NCBI RefSeq assembly: GCF_014779795.1
Contig: NZ_JACXZS010000009.1
Location: forward strand, 124,001-188,000
Direction: 5' to 3'
Source: Microbacterium helvum
GTDB taxonomy: Bacteria > Actinomycetota > Actinomycetes > Actinomycetales > Microbacteriaceae
Length of the DNA stretch: 64,000 nucleotides
This document shows, piece by piece, positions 1-8,449 of the stretch. The notes under the pieces are model-generated. The model worked only from the letters and a program-made list of their open reading frames with translations, made no database searches and was not told where the DNA came from. The position numbers and the translations under genes are program-made. The stretch's first letter is position 1, and every line of letters begins with the position of its first letter.

Positions 1-307
1 CCGTGCGCGGATCGTCGTGGATCATGAGCTGCACCAGGTAGAGCCGCCACAGCGCGCCCGGAAGGCTGCGTGACGGCGACCGCGACCACAGCTCGGCGAT
101 GTCGTCGATGCCGTGCTCGTCGGTGAACGCGACGAGCCGGTCGACCGTCGCACCGTCGGGGTCGGCCCGTACCCGCGCGAGCAGGGCGTGCGCCGTCGTG
201 TGCGCGATGCGCGACACCTCGGCCGGGTCCTCTGCCGAGAACGTCCGGTCGAAGAGTTCGGCCGGCCGGCGGACGGGTTTGTGGAACTCACGGGACGAAT
301 CGCTCAT
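1..307 (-). CDS. Conserved actinobacterial protein, partial (3' end outside window)
   Basis: Only the first 102 residues are visible; the gene runs off the left edge. The protein starts MSDSSREFHKPVRRPAELFD and continues as an acidic, mainly helical sequence with a conserved-looking tract ALWRLYLVQLMIHDDPRT. From memory, proteins of this kind are common in actinobacteria and are sometimes mislabelled as an RNA polymerase subunit, but nothing here resembles an RNAP motif. The start is fixed by a -10-like box seven bases upstream, with no Shine-Dalgarno sequence. I assign no function. Confidence 0.7.
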   Translation of the reverse strand, partial: MSDSSREFHKPVRRPAELFDRTFSAEDPAEVSRIAHTTAHALLARVRADPDGATVDRLVAFTDEHGIDDIAELWSRSPSRSLPGALWRLYLVQLMIHDDPRT

Positions 308-314
308 CGTCTCC

Positions 315-320
315 AGGCTA
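315..320 (-). promoter_or_regulatory. -10 box of leaderless promoter, partial gene at 307
   Basis: TAGCCT, then seven bases, then the ATG at 307. Confidence 0.55.
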
Positions 321-394
321 CCGGCGGCGACGAGCACCCGTTTCTGTTCGAGCTGCATCGCCGCGATCCACGGCAGGCACATGTCGCGTCCCGC

Positions 395-802
395 TCAGAC
401 CTGGTTGATGCGGATGTGGTTGCCCGCCGGGTCGCGGAAGGCGGCGTCCCGGGGCCCCCAGCCCTGCTCCTTCGGCTCCTGCAGCACTTCGGCTCCGAAC
501 GCACGCAGCTTCTCGAACGTGGCGTCGAGGTCGGTGGTGGTGAAGACGTACGGGCCGGGGCCCGACCCCTTGACCACGAGCCGTTGCAGCGCGTCGCCGT
601 CGTCGGGCGAGCGACCGGCGGACGGGTCCGACACGACGAGCGACAGGCCGGGCTGGCCCGGGAAGCCGAAGCTCACCCAGCGGTGGCCGTCGTACGCGAC
701 GTCGTTCACGATCTCGAGGCCGAGCCCGTCGCGGTAGAAGGGGATGGCGGCGTCGACGTCGTCCACGGTGATGGGGCTGTATGCCAGTGCGATGTTCGTC
801 AT
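395..802 (-). CDS. VOC family (glyoxalase/bleomycin resistance-like) protein
   Basis: This 135-residue protein has the single-module VOC fold signature. The N-terminal beta-alpha-beta unit reads MTNIALAYSPITVDDVDAAI followed by PFYRDGLGLEI. The second half ends in the typical AAFRDPAGNHIRI, where a family metal ligand is usually placed. VOC proteins dimerise to form metal-dependent dioxygenase, isomerase or drug-binding sites; the substrate cannot be told here. The open frame extends 32 codons further upstream, but the start at 802 is preferred because a -10 box lies seven bases before it. It lies 53 bp downstream of an AraC-type regulator on the same strand, a common pairing that suggests that regulator controls it. 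Confidence 0.9.
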   Translation of the reverse strand: MTNIALAYSPITVDDVDAAIPFYRDGLGLEIVNDVAYDGHRWVSFGFPGQPGLSLVVSDPSAGRSPDDGDALQRLVVKGSGPGPYVFTTTDLDATFEKLRAFGAEVLQEPKEQGWGPRDAAFRDPAGNHIRINQV

Positions 803-809
803 GGCCACC

Positions 810-815
810 ACGCTA
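810..815 (-). promoter_or_regulatory. -10 box of leaderless promoter, VOC gene
   Basis: TAGCGT, seven bases before the ATG at 802; it lies inside the spacer after the AraC gene, so the VOC gene can be transcribed on its own. Confidence 0.55.
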
Positions 816-855
816 CGGACGCATCGGCCCCGGCGCTTCTCCGATCCTGCTCGGT

Positions 856-1281
856 TCAGGCGTACCGCGTGGGACGCGTCAGGATCTTCGCGACGCACAG
901 CGGCATCGCCTCGGCGGCGTCGTGCGGCCGCGACCGGTACGAACTCGGCGACTCCCCCACGATCTCGCTGAAGGTCGAGCTGAACGACCCCAGCGACGTG
1001 GCCCCGACGGCGGTGCAGGCATCCGTGACCGACACCCCGTCGCGCAGCAGTGACATCGCGCGTTCGATACGACGCGTCATGAGGTAGGCGTACGGAGTCT
1101 CGCCGTACGCGGCCTTGAACTCCCGCGAGAAATGAGCAGGCGACATGAGCGCTTTCGCGGCCATCGTGGGCACGTCGAGCGGAAGCGCGTAGTCGCGGTC
1201 CATCAGGTCACGCGCACGACGCAGGTGCGCGAGCGTCTGAGTCGTCTGCGACGGCGAGGTCTTCTGGGAGGCGGATGCCAC
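856..1281 (-). CDS. AraC family transcriptional regulator, HTH domain only
   Basis: At 141 residues this is essentially a bare AraC-type DNA-binding domain. It carries the two helix-turn-helix motifs: MAAKALMSPAHFSREFKAAY for the first, then ACTAVGATSLGSFSSTFSEI ending in GESPSSYR for the second. No N-terminal ligand-binding domain is present; full-length AraC proteins are about 280-300 residues. The GTG at 1281 is chosen over the GTG at 1287 because the -10 box abuts the latter. The downstream VOC gene is the likely target, since short AraC regulators next to VOC genes are a recurrent actinobacterial arrangement. Confidence 0.9.
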   Translation of the reverse strand: MASASQKTSPSQTTQTLAHLRRARDLMDRDYALPLDVPTMAAKALMSPAHFSREFKAAYGETPYAYLMTRRIERAMSLLRDGVSVTDACTAVGATSLGSFSSTFSEIVGESPSSYRSRPHDAAEAMPLCVAKILTRPTRYA

Positions 1282-1287
1282 AGCCAC

Positions 1288-1293
1288 AGGCTA
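1288..1293 (-). promoter_or_regulatory. -10 box of leaderless promoter, AraC gene
   Basis: TAGCCT, six bases before the GTG at 1281. Confidence 0.55.
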
Positions 1294-1301
1294 CCGAAGC
1301 G

Positions 1302-1922
1302 TCAGTCGGTCGGGATCTGTGCGACCGTATCGCCGAGCGGCCGGTCGGCCATGTCGTCGGCGCGCTCGAGCGTGATGATGACGGTCTCGGCCGGCCGCCA
1401 GTCGTCGAGCACCAGGGTCGCGGCGCCTGCGGGGTCGATGTCGAGCGTGCCCGCCTCGACGGGGTCGCCATCGCGCAGCACCCAGACCGCGAGTGTCTCT
1501 CGCGGCTCGGTCGCGGACACGCGCTGGGCCACCAGGACGAGGTCGGCGCCCTCGTCTGACCAGTGCGCGGTGGCGATGCCGCCGCCGGCGACGGCGACGG
1601 CGACGGTCGCCGAGGCCGCATCCGCCGCGCCCTGGACCGCCGCGAGGGCCGCCGCCTGCGGCGTGAGGGCGACGCGTTCGTTGATCGTCGCGACCGCGAA
1701 TCCCACGCCGGTGAGTACGACGAGGGATGCCGCGAACCCGCCGATCACACGGTTCCAGTTGCGGCGGCTCTGAGCCTGGACGGTGACGGTGTCCGTCGTC
1801 GGGCCATGGCCTGCGACCGGAGCGGCGGCAGCGGCCTCGGACGCCGAGAGGTCAGGAAGCGGAGGAATGAGCGAATCGACGCCCTGATCTGCGGCATCCC
1901 TGTCCCGAGCCTCGTCCCCCAT
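1302..1922 (-). CDS. Single-pass membrane protein, anti-sigma (RskA C-terminal)-like
   Basis: This 206-residue protein has an acidic, Ala-rich cytoplasmic N-terminus, one membrane segment near residues 64-84 (VIGGFAASLVVLTGVGFAVA) and an extracytoplasmic beta-rich domain. That domain includes TLAVWVLRDGDPVEAGTLDI and a late VIITLERADDM stretch. The layout resembles the C-terminal half of RskA-type anti-sigma factors, which have one membrane helix followed by an anti-sigma-K-like domain. However, no zinc-binding HxxxCxxC helix is visible and no sigma factor gene is adjacent. ATG at 1922 follows GGAGGGG and is preferred to 1943. It is divergent from the kinase gene. Confidence 0.65.
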   Translation of the reverse strand: MGDEARDRDAADQGVDSLIPPLPDLSASEAAAAAPVAGHGPTTDTVTVQAQSRRNWNRVIGGFAASLVVLTGVGFAVATINERVALTPQAAALAAVQGAADAASATVAVAVAGGGIATAHWSDEGADLVLVAQRVSATEPRETLAVWVLRDGDPVEAGTLDIDPAGAATLVLDDWRPAETVIITLERADDMADRPLGDTVAQIPTD

Positions 1923-2080
1923 CACCCCTCCAGCATGCCGCACACGGCTCGCCGGAGGCTGGGAGGTCGCTCCGCATGCCTCATGTCGGCGGCTTCGTCA
2001 AGGGCCCTGACCTCGTCCGCGACGGAATCTACCGTGGACCTGTCCAGGCGATCCCCGCTCTCGCCCGGACAGGGAGGATC

Positions 2081-3526
2081 ATGACAAACCTACTCGAGTC
2101 GGCGGAGCTGTCGACCGGTGAACTGCTCGACGACCGGTATCTGCTGCGGGAGCGGATCGGCGAGGGCGGCATGGCGAGGGTGTACCGCGCGGACGACACC
2201 CACCTGCGGCGGTCCGTCGCGGTCAAGGTGTTCCGCGAGCCGACGGATGGCATCGACTCGGTCGAGCGTGCCCTGTCGGAGACGACGCTTCTCGCATCCC
2301 TCAGCCATCACTCCCTCGTCACCGTCTTCGACGCGCGCATCGGCAGGGATGCCGTGAGCTACCTGGTGATGGAGCACGTCGACGGCATCACACTGCGCGA
2401 TCTGATCGCCCGCGGTCCGGTGGACCCACGGTCCGTGGCGTCGATCGCGATCGACATCGCCGAAGGGCTGCACGTCGCGCACGACCATGGCGTCATCCAC
2501 CGTGACATCAAGCCCTCGAACGTGCTGCTGTCGGCATCGCCGCGGCCCGGATGGGAATGGCGCGCGAAGCTGGGCGACTTCGGCATCGCCTACCTCATGG
2601 ACTCCGCCCGGGTGACGACGCCGGGGACCATCGTCGGCACCATGGCGTATGTCGCCCCGGAGCAGGCGCGCGGCGACGTACCGGCCCCGGCCGCCGATAT
2701 CTACGCCTTCGGTCTGCTGCTGATCGAGGCGCTGACCGGAGCGCGTCCGTTCGGCGACGTCGAGGGCATCGCAACCGTCATGGCGCGGCTGTCGGCCGCG
2801 CCCGAGATCCCCGCCTCGCTGCACCCGTCCTGGCAGGGGCTGCTGCGCGGGATGACGGCGATCCGGCCGGATGACCGCCCCACCGCGCTCGAGGTGGTCC
2901 AGGCGGCGGCGCGCCTGGCGGCGATGGAGAACGCGCTCGCCCGTGAGAACGCCGACCCCTCCACCGCGCCCATCGCCAGGCCTGTCACCGCTCCCACGCA
3001 GATCTTCCCCGCGCCGGCGTCCGCATCGCCTGCCGACGGCCCCGAGCCGGGCAGCGGCGACGCCCTCATGCCCGCCGTCATTCCCGCCGTCGGGCCCGGC
3101 GCATCCCCAGCCTCCGGGCCGGAGTCTGCACCCGAGCCCGAATCGACCGCTTCGGGCCCATCGCCGGTCGCGGACAGGGGGCGCCGGCCTACCCGTCGCA
3201 CACTGCTGCTCGGCGTGGTGATCGCAGCGTTCCTCGCCGTCGTCCTGGCCGCCGGAACCCTGTGGCTCGCGAACAGCTGGGGGGCGATCCCCGAACCGGC
3301 GCCGACGACGCCCGCCGAGGAGCTCGCTCCGATGCCGACGGAGGATCCTCCCGTCGAACAGGCGCCGGTGAACGCGCCGGCCGACGACGCCCCCGCGGTC
3401 CAGGTGCCACCCGCCGACACCGGCGCCGGCGGAGGCGGCAGCAGCGGCCCCGGCGACACCAACGGCAAGGGGAACGGGAACGGCCCCGGAAGCAACAACG
3501 GCAAGGGCAAGGGCGGCAAAGGCTGA
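2081..3526 (+). CDS. Eukaryotic-type Ser/Thr protein kinase with membrane anchor
   Basis: This 481-residue kinase has a cytoplasmic Hanks-type domain in residues 20-285: glycine loop IGEGGMARVY, Lys49 in AVKVF, catalytic loop HRDIKPSNVLL (Asp142), LGDFGIA (Asp166) and an APEQARG segment. A Pro/Ala/Glu-rich juxtamembrane linker follows, then one membrane helix (LLLGVVIAAFLAVVLAAGTL) and an extracytoplasmic tail. The tail has no PASTA repeats; it is Pro/Ala-rich and ends in a Gly/Asn/Lys repeat (NGKGNGNGPGSNNGKGKG). The ATG at 2081 has GGGAGGATC just upstream and is preferred to the far upstream start at 1976. It probably phosphorylates cell-wall or division targets; none is indicated by its neighbours. 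Confidence 0.93.
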   Translation: MTNLLESAELSTGELLDDRYLLRERIGEGGMARVYRADDTHLRRSVAVKVFREPTDGIDSVERALSETTLLASLSHHSLVTVFDARIGRDAVSYLVMEHVDGITLRDLIARGPVDPRSVASIAIDIAEGLHVAHDHGVIHRDIKPSNVLLSASPRPGWEWRAKLGDFGIAYLMDSARVTTPGTIVGTMAYVAPEQARGDVPAPAADIYAFGLLLIEALTGARPFGDVEGIATVMARLSAAPEIPASLHPSWQGLLRGMTAIRPDDRPTALEVVQAAARLAAMENALARENADPSTAPIARPVTAPTQIFPAPASASPADGPEPGSGDALMPAVIPAVGPGASPASGPESAPEPESTASGPSPVADRGRRPTRRTLLLGVVIAAFLAVVLAAGTLWLANSWGAIPEPAPTTPAEELAPMPTEDPPVEQAPVNAPADDAPAVQVPPADTGAGGGGSSGPGDTNGKGNGNGPGSNNGKGKGGKG

Positions 3527-3604
3527 GCGCGACCGCCGCAGGGAGTTGCCGTACCGCCAATTGAAACAAGCCCATGCGCCGAGACAAGTAGGCTGGAGTC
3601 GCGA

Positions 3605-3677
3605 GGGCCTCTAGCTCAGTCGGTAGAGCATCGGACTTTTAATCCGCGGGTCGTGGGTTCGAGCCCCACGGGGCCCA
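3605..3677 (+). tRNA. tRNA-Lys (UUU)
   Basis: A cloverleaf can be folded. The acceptor stem GGGCCTC pairs with GGGGCCC, the D arm is GCTC..GAGC, the anticodon loop CTTTTAA carries TTT, and the T arm is GTGGG TTCGAGC CCCAC. CCA is not encoded. The outermost anticodon-stem pair is a mismatch. Confidence 0.95.
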
Positions 3678-3685
3678 CTCGACGT

Positions 3686-3721
3686 CAGATGGCCGAACCC
3701 GCGCTCGGGTTCGGCCATCTG
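3686..3721. terminator. Hairpin terminator between tRNA-Lys and CPBP gene
   Basis: Perfect 16-bp inverted repeat (CAGATGGCCGAACCCG and its complement) with a four-base loop, between the tRNA-Lys 3' end and the stop of the opposing CPBP gene. It can serve both strands. Confidence 0.8.
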
Positions 3722-3723
3722 CA

Positions 3724-4599
3724 TCAGAAGAGTGGAGCCGCGGTGCGTTCGCGGCGTGGTCGGGCGACGATGCGGCCGTCGCGGTGCGCCCGGACCAGCA
3801 GCACAATCGTCACGATCGAGCAGGCGACGATCGCGACGAGGCTCGCCTCTGGGCCGAACGCGCCGCCGGTGAGCCAGACCGGTCCCTCGGTCACGGCGCT
3901 GACGAGCGAGCCCTGCGCGTCGGAGCCTGAGGTGACGGTGCCGAAGACGGCGACGAGGGCGACGTTCCAGCCGAGGTGCAGTCCGATCGGCAGCCACAGC
4001 GAGCCGGTGGCGACGAAGGCGGCGCCGAGCATGAGACCGGCCTCGACCGCGATCGACACCGCGCCCCACGGGGACGCCCCCGGGTTCAGCAGGTGCAGGA
4101 GTCCGAACAGCGCGGCCGAGCCGGCGAGGGCGATCCAGGTGCCGAACGCACGCTGCAGCAGCCGCAGGACGACACCGCGGAACAGCACCTCTTCGGCGAC
4201 CGCGACGGCGCACATCATTCCGACGACCGTGAGAGCGCCCGACAGCGTGCCCCAGTCCGTGATCCGGTAGCCGCCGAGCAGGGCGATCACGCCGATCGTC
4301 ACGGCTGCGAGGCCGAGACCGCCGAGGGCGCCGGCGACGATGCGGCGCGCGCGAGGCCGGGCGACCTCGGCGACGGGCCGCTTCTCGAGCCGCCCGACGA
4401 ACCACTCGTAGAACCACAGCAGCAGCACTCCGAGAGCGGGCCCGACGAGGAGCGCGATCACCGGGCCGGCGAGCGAGGCGGCGATGGCGTTGACGGCGAG
4501 CATCGCCACCACGAAGGTGGCGACGAGGATCGCCACGCGACCGATCCGGTGCGAGCGCGGTCGGGATGTCGGAAGCGAGGTGTGGGGGTTCGTTTTCAC
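3724..4599 (-). CDS. CPBP family intramembrane metalloprotease (CAAX-like)
   Basis: A 291-residue polytopic membrane protein with the ABI/CPBP signature: motif 1 EEVLFRG, motif 2 FGLLHLL and motif 3 HLGWN, carrying the glutamates and histidines that form the active site. About seven or eight hydrophobic segments are visible. Family members include CAAX prenyl proteases and bacteriocin self-immunity proteins; which role applies here is unknown. GTG at 4599 is preferred over GTG at 4608 because a -10 box lies exactly seven bases before it. It is divergent from narG, 145 bp apart. Confidence 0.9.
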   Translation of the reverse strand: MKTNPHTSLPTSRPRSHRIGRVAILVATFVVAMLAVNAIAASLAGPVIALLVGPALGVLLLWFYEWFVGRLEKRPVAEVARPRARRIVAGALGGLGLAAVTIGVIALLGGYRITDWGTLSGALTVVGMMCAVAVAEEVLFRGVVLRLLQRAFGTWIALAGSAALFGLLHLLNPGASPWGAVSIAVEAGLMLGAAFVATGSLWLPIGLHLGWNVALVAVFGTVTSGSDAQGSLVSAVTEGPVWLTGGAFGPEASLVAIVACSIVTIVLLVRAHRDGRIVARPRRERTAAPLF

Positions 4600-4606
4600 G
4601 ACCGTC

Positions 4607-4612
4607 ACGCTA
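4607..4612 (-). promoter_or_regulatory. -10 box of leaderless promoter, CPBP gene
   Basis: TAGCGT, seven bases before the GTG at 4599. Confidence 0.55.
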
Positions 4613-4731
4613 GGGACGCCGTCGGCGCGCCGGCATCACTCCTCGGCACCCATTCCGGGTAGCTCCGTGGGGGTACTCGCTGTGGCATGCCTCGCACGGC
4701 CTGCCTCTGGCGCACCCGCTCGGGCGTTCGC

Positions 4732-4737
4732 TAGGGT
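4732..4737 (+). promoter_or_regulatory. -10 box of leaderless promoter, narGHJI
   Basis: TAGGGT, seven bases before the narG ATG. I could not find an FNR-like TTGAT-N4-ATCAA box in the 145 bp divergent region, so oxygen or nitrate control is not evident from the sequence. Confidence 0.55.
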
Positions 4738-4744
4738 CCGAAGC

Positions 4745-7700
4745 ATGACGCCCCAGATCGGTGTGGACGGTCCGGCTTCCGACGCGCTGCTCGCGGCAGG
4801 AAGGTTCTTCACGAAGTGGGACGAGTCCGACGACCATCGGGCCGCGTTCCTCAAGGGCGGGCGCGACGGCGACGTCTTCTACCGCGACCGGTGGAGCCAC
4901 GACAAGGTTGTCCGTTCGACCCATGGCGTCAACTGCACGGGATCCTGTTCGTGGAAGGTGTACGTCAAGGACGGCATCATCACGTGGGAGGCGCAGGAGA
5001 CCGACTATCCGAGCGTCGGTCCCGATCGACCCGAGTACGAGCCCCGCGGTTGCCCCCGCGGTGCTGCGTTCTCGTGGTACACCTACTCCCCCACGCGCGT
5101 GCGCTACCCCTACGTGCGCGGCGTGCTGCTGGACGCCTACCGCTCGGCGAAGGCCCGCGGCAAGGACCCTGTCGAGGCCTTCCACGAGGTCACCACCGAC
5201 CCCGGCGTGCGCAGCCGCTACCAGCTCGCGCGCGGCAAGGGCGGCCTCGTGCGCGCCAGCTGGCAGGAGGCGGTGGAGCTCGTCGCCGCCGGCTACGTCC
5301 ACACGATCAAGGAGTACGGGCCCGACCGCGTGTCGGGCTTCTCGCCCATCCCGGCCATGTCCATGGTCTCCCACTGCGTCGGCACCCGCTTCACACAGCT
5401 CATCGGCGGCGTGATGACGTCGTTCTACGACTGGTACGCCGACCTACCCGTCGCCAGCCCGCAGGTGTTCGGCGATCAGACCGACGTCCCGGAGTCCGGC
5501 GACTGGTGGGATGCGACCTACCTCATGATGTGGGGGTCCAACGTCCCGGTCACCCGCACGCCCGACGCCCACTGGATGGCCGAAGTGCGCTACCGGGGGA
5601 CGAAGGTCGTGACCGTCAGCCCCGACTACGCCGACAACACGAAGTTCGCCGACGAGTGGCTCCCCTGTCAGGCGGGCACCGACGCGGCGCTCGCGATGGC
5701 GATGGGCCACGTGGTGCTGAAGGAGAACTACGTCGACCGCCGTGTGCCCTTCTTCGCGGATTTCTCGCGCCAGTACACCGATCTGCCCCACCTCGTACGG
5801 CTCGTCGAGCGCGACGGCGCCTTCGTGCCCGGCGCGTTCCTGACGTCGAAGGACCTCGGCGGCGTCACTGCTGAGGACGAATGGAAGACGGTGGTGCTGG
5901 ATGCCGCCAGCGCGACTCCGCGGGTCCCCAACGGCTCGATGGGGTTCCGGTACGCGCCATCGGGCGAGGGCCGCTGGAACCTCGATCTGGAGGGGGTCGA
6001 GCCGGCGCTCTCGGTACGCGACCTGCCGCCGGGCACCGTGACCGAGGACGCCGAGGTGCTGCTCCCCCGCTTCGACTCCGCAGACGGCGAGGGCGGTGTG
6101 CTGCGCCGCGGCGTGCCTGCGACCCGGGTGAGCGGCATCCTCGTCACGACCGTCCTCGACCTGATGCTCGCGCAGTACGGCGTGAGCCGCGAGGGGCTCC
6201 CCGGCGACTGGCCCGCCGACTACGAGGACGCCGAGTCGCCCTACACGCCCGCGTGGCAGGAGGAGATCACGGGCGTGCCCGCGCAGGCGGCCATCCGCAT
6301 CGCGCGCGAGTTCGCCGCGAACGCGGCCGAATCGCAGGGCCGATCGATGATCATCATGGGCGCGGGGATCTGCCAGTGGTTCCATGGGGATGCCACCTAC
6401 CGGGCGATCCTGGCGCTCCTGATCCTCACGGGGTCCATGGGCCGCAACGGCGGCGGGTGGGCGCACTACGTCGGTCAGGAGAAGTGCCGCCCGATCACCG
6501 GATGGCTGTCGCTGGCGAACGCCCTCGACTGGAGCCGTCCGCCTCGGACGATGATCGGCACGGCGTACTGGTATATGCACACCGATCAGTGGCGCTTCGA
6601 CGGGTACTCCGCCGACGCGCTCGCGTCGCCGCTGGCCGAGGGCAATCTGACCGGCATGCACACGGCCGACACCATCGCGCAGTCGGCACGCCTGGGCTGG
6701 ATGCCGTTCTACCCGCAGTTCGACGTGAACCCGCTCGACCTGGCGGACCGGGCCGACGAGGCGGTGGCCGCCGGCGACGCGGCGGATGCGGCATCCTTCG
6801 TCGTCTCTCAACTCGAATCCGGAGAACTGCAGCCGGCCATCGCCGACGTCGACGCCCCCGAGAACTGGCCGCGCCTGCTGACGCTGTGGCGCTCGAACCT
6901 GATGGGCTCCAGCGCGAAGGGCAACGAGTACTTCCTCAAGTACCTGCTCGGCACGCACAGCAACGTCATGGCCAGCGACGAGGCGAGCGTGCGGCCCAAC
7001 GACGTCAAGTGGCGCGACCGGATCCCCGAGGGCAAGCTCGACCTGCTGGTGTCGGCCGACTTCCGCATGACGTCGACCACCCTGCTGTCGGACGTCGTGT
7101 TCCCCGCCGCCACCTGGTACGAGAAGCACGACCTGTCGTCGACCGACATGCACCCGTTCGTGCACGCCTTCACCCCCGCGATCGATCCGCCGTGGGAGGC
7201 CAAGAGCGACTTCGAGCTCTTCCACGCGATCGCGACGGAGTTCTCGGCGCAGGCCCGCACCCACCTGGGCACGCGCCGCGATCTGGTGTCCGTGCCGATG
7301 CAGCACGACACGCCGGGCGAGACCGCGCAGCCCGGCGGCGAAGTCCGTGACTGGTCGCGCGGCGGGGGCAGCGGCATCCCGGGAAAGTCGATGCCGCAGT
7401 TCACGGTCGTCGAACGCGACTACACCGCGATCGCAGACAAGCTCGCCGCGGTGGGGCCGCTCGCCGACACGCTCGGCTTCACCACGAAGGCGGTGACCTA
7501 CGACCTGAAGCACGAGGTCGAGGTGCTCGCGCAGAAGACCGGCGTCATGCTCGGCGGCGCGGCCGACGGGCGCCCGGCGATCGACACCGACGTCAAGCTC
7601 GCCGAGGCGATCCTGGCGTTCTCGGGCACGACCAACGGCGAGCTGGCGGCGCAGGGCTTCCGCACGCTCGAGAAGCGCGTCGGCAAGCCGCTCGCCGACC

Positions 7701-8449
7701 TCGCCGAAGGGTCCGAAGAGAAGCGCATCACGTTCGCGATGACGCAGGCGGCGCCCGTGCCGGTGATCACGTCACCGGAGTGGTCGGGCTCCGAGACCGG
7801 CGGTCGCCGCTACGCGCCGTTCACGGTCAACATCGAGCGGCTGAAGCCGTTCCACACGCTCACCGGTCGCATGCACTTCTACCTCGACCACGCGTGGATG
7901 CGCGACCTCGGCGAGGCGCTGCCGATCTACCGGCCGCCGCTGGACATGCACCGCCTGTTCGGCGAGCCCCGGCTGGGTCCGAACGGCGAGCAGCAGGTCG
8001 TGGTGCGCTATCTCACGCCGCACTCGAAGTGGTCCATCCACTCGGAGTACCAGGACAACCTGTTCATGCTGTCGCTCTCGCGGGGCGGTCCGACGGTCTG
8101 GATGAGCCCGGCCGATGCCGCCGCCATCGGCGCCGCCGACAACGACTGGGTCGAGTGCGTCAACTCGAACGGCGTCCTGGTGGCCCGCGCGATCGTGTCG
8201 CACCGCATGCCGGCCGGCGTCGTCTATGTGCACCACGCGCAGGAGCGCACGATCGACGTGCCCAAGTCCGAGGCGACCGGCCGGCGTGGCGGCATCCACA
8301 ACTCCGTCACCCGGCTGCTCGTCAAACCCACGCATCTCATCGGCGGGTACGCACAGCTGTCGTACGCGTTCAACTACCTGGGGCCGACGGGCAACCAGCG
8401 CGACATGGTGGCCACGGTGCGCCGCCGCAGCCAGGAGGTGGTGTTCTGA
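4745..8449 (+). CDS. narG: Respiratory nitrate reductase, alpha subunit
   Basis: This 1234-residue molybdopterin oxidoreductase reduces nitrate to nitrite at the Mo-bis-MGD centre, using quinol-derived electrons on the cytoplasmic face. The FS0 cluster ligands are visible as His60, Cys64, Cys68 and Cys103, with the spacing seen in E. coli NarG. Asp229 in SFYDWYADLP matches the Mo-ligating aspartate. No twin-arginine signal is present, as expected for cytoplasm-facing NarG. The open frame extends upstream to 4484, but the ATG at 4745 aligns with the family start and with the -10 box. Its TGA overlaps the narH ATG by one base. Confidence 0.98.
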   Translation: MTPQIGVDGPASDALLAAGRFFTKWDESDDHRAAFLKGGRDGDVFYRDRWSHDKVVRSTHGVNCTGSCSWKVYVKDGIITWEAQETDYPSVGPDRPEYEPRGCPRGAAFSWYTYSPTRVRYPYVRGVLLDAYRSAKARGKDPVEAFHEVTTDPGVRSRYQLARGKGGLVRASWQEAVELVAAGYVHTIKEYGPDRVSGFSPIPAMSMVSHCVGTRFTQLIGGVMTSFYDWYADLPVASPQVFGDQTDVPESGDWWDATYLMMWGSNVPVTRTPDAHWMAEVRYRGTKVVTVSPDYADNTKFADEWLPCQAGTDAALAMAMGHVVLKENYVDRRVPFFADFSRQYTDLPHLVRLVERDGAFVPGAFLTSKDLGGVTAEDEWKTVVLDAASATPRVPNGSMGFRYAPSGEGRWNLDLEGVEPALSVRDLPPGTVTEDAEVLLPRFDSADGEGGVLRRGVPATRVSGILVTTVLDLMLAQYGVSREGLPGDWPADYEDAESPYTPAWQEEITGVPAQAAIRIAREFAANAAESQGRSMIIMGAGICQWFHGDATYRAILALLILTGSMGRNGGGWAHYVGQEKCRPITGWLSLANALDWSRPPRTMIGTAYWYMHTDQWRFDGYSADALASPLAEGNLTGMHTADTIAQSARLGWMPFYPQFDVNPLDLADRADEAVAAGDAADAASFVVSQLESGELQPAIADVDAPENWPRLLTLWRSNLMGSSAKGNEYFLKYLLGTHSNVMASDEASVRPNDVKWRDRIPEGKLDLLVSADFRMTSTTLLSDVVFPAATWYEKHDLSSTDMHPFVHAFTPAIDPPWEAKSDFELFHAIATEFSAQARTHLGTRRDLVSVPMQHDTPGETAQPGGEVRDWSRGGGSGIPGKSMPQFTVVERDYTAIADKLAAVGPLADTLGFTTKAVTYDLKHEVEVLAQKTGVMLGGAADGRPAIDTDVKLAEAILAFSGTTNGELAAQGFRTLEKRVGKPLADLAEGSEEKRITFAMTQAAPVPVITSPEWSGSETGGRRYAPFTVNIERLKPFHTLTGRMHFYLDHAWMRDLGEALPIYRPPLDMHRLFGEPRLGPNGEQQVVVRYLTPHSKWSIHSEYQDNLFMLSLSRGGPTVWMSPADAAAIGAADNDWVECVNSNGVLVARAIVSHRMPAGVVYVHHAQERTIDVPKSEATGRRGGIHNSVTRLLVKPTHLIGGYAQLSYAFNYLGPTGNQRDMVATVRRRSQEVVF

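Noticed and set aside
5444..7513. 689-codon open frame on the minus strand inside narG
   Set aside because: Antisense shadow of narG with Arg/His/Gly-rich composition and no motifs.
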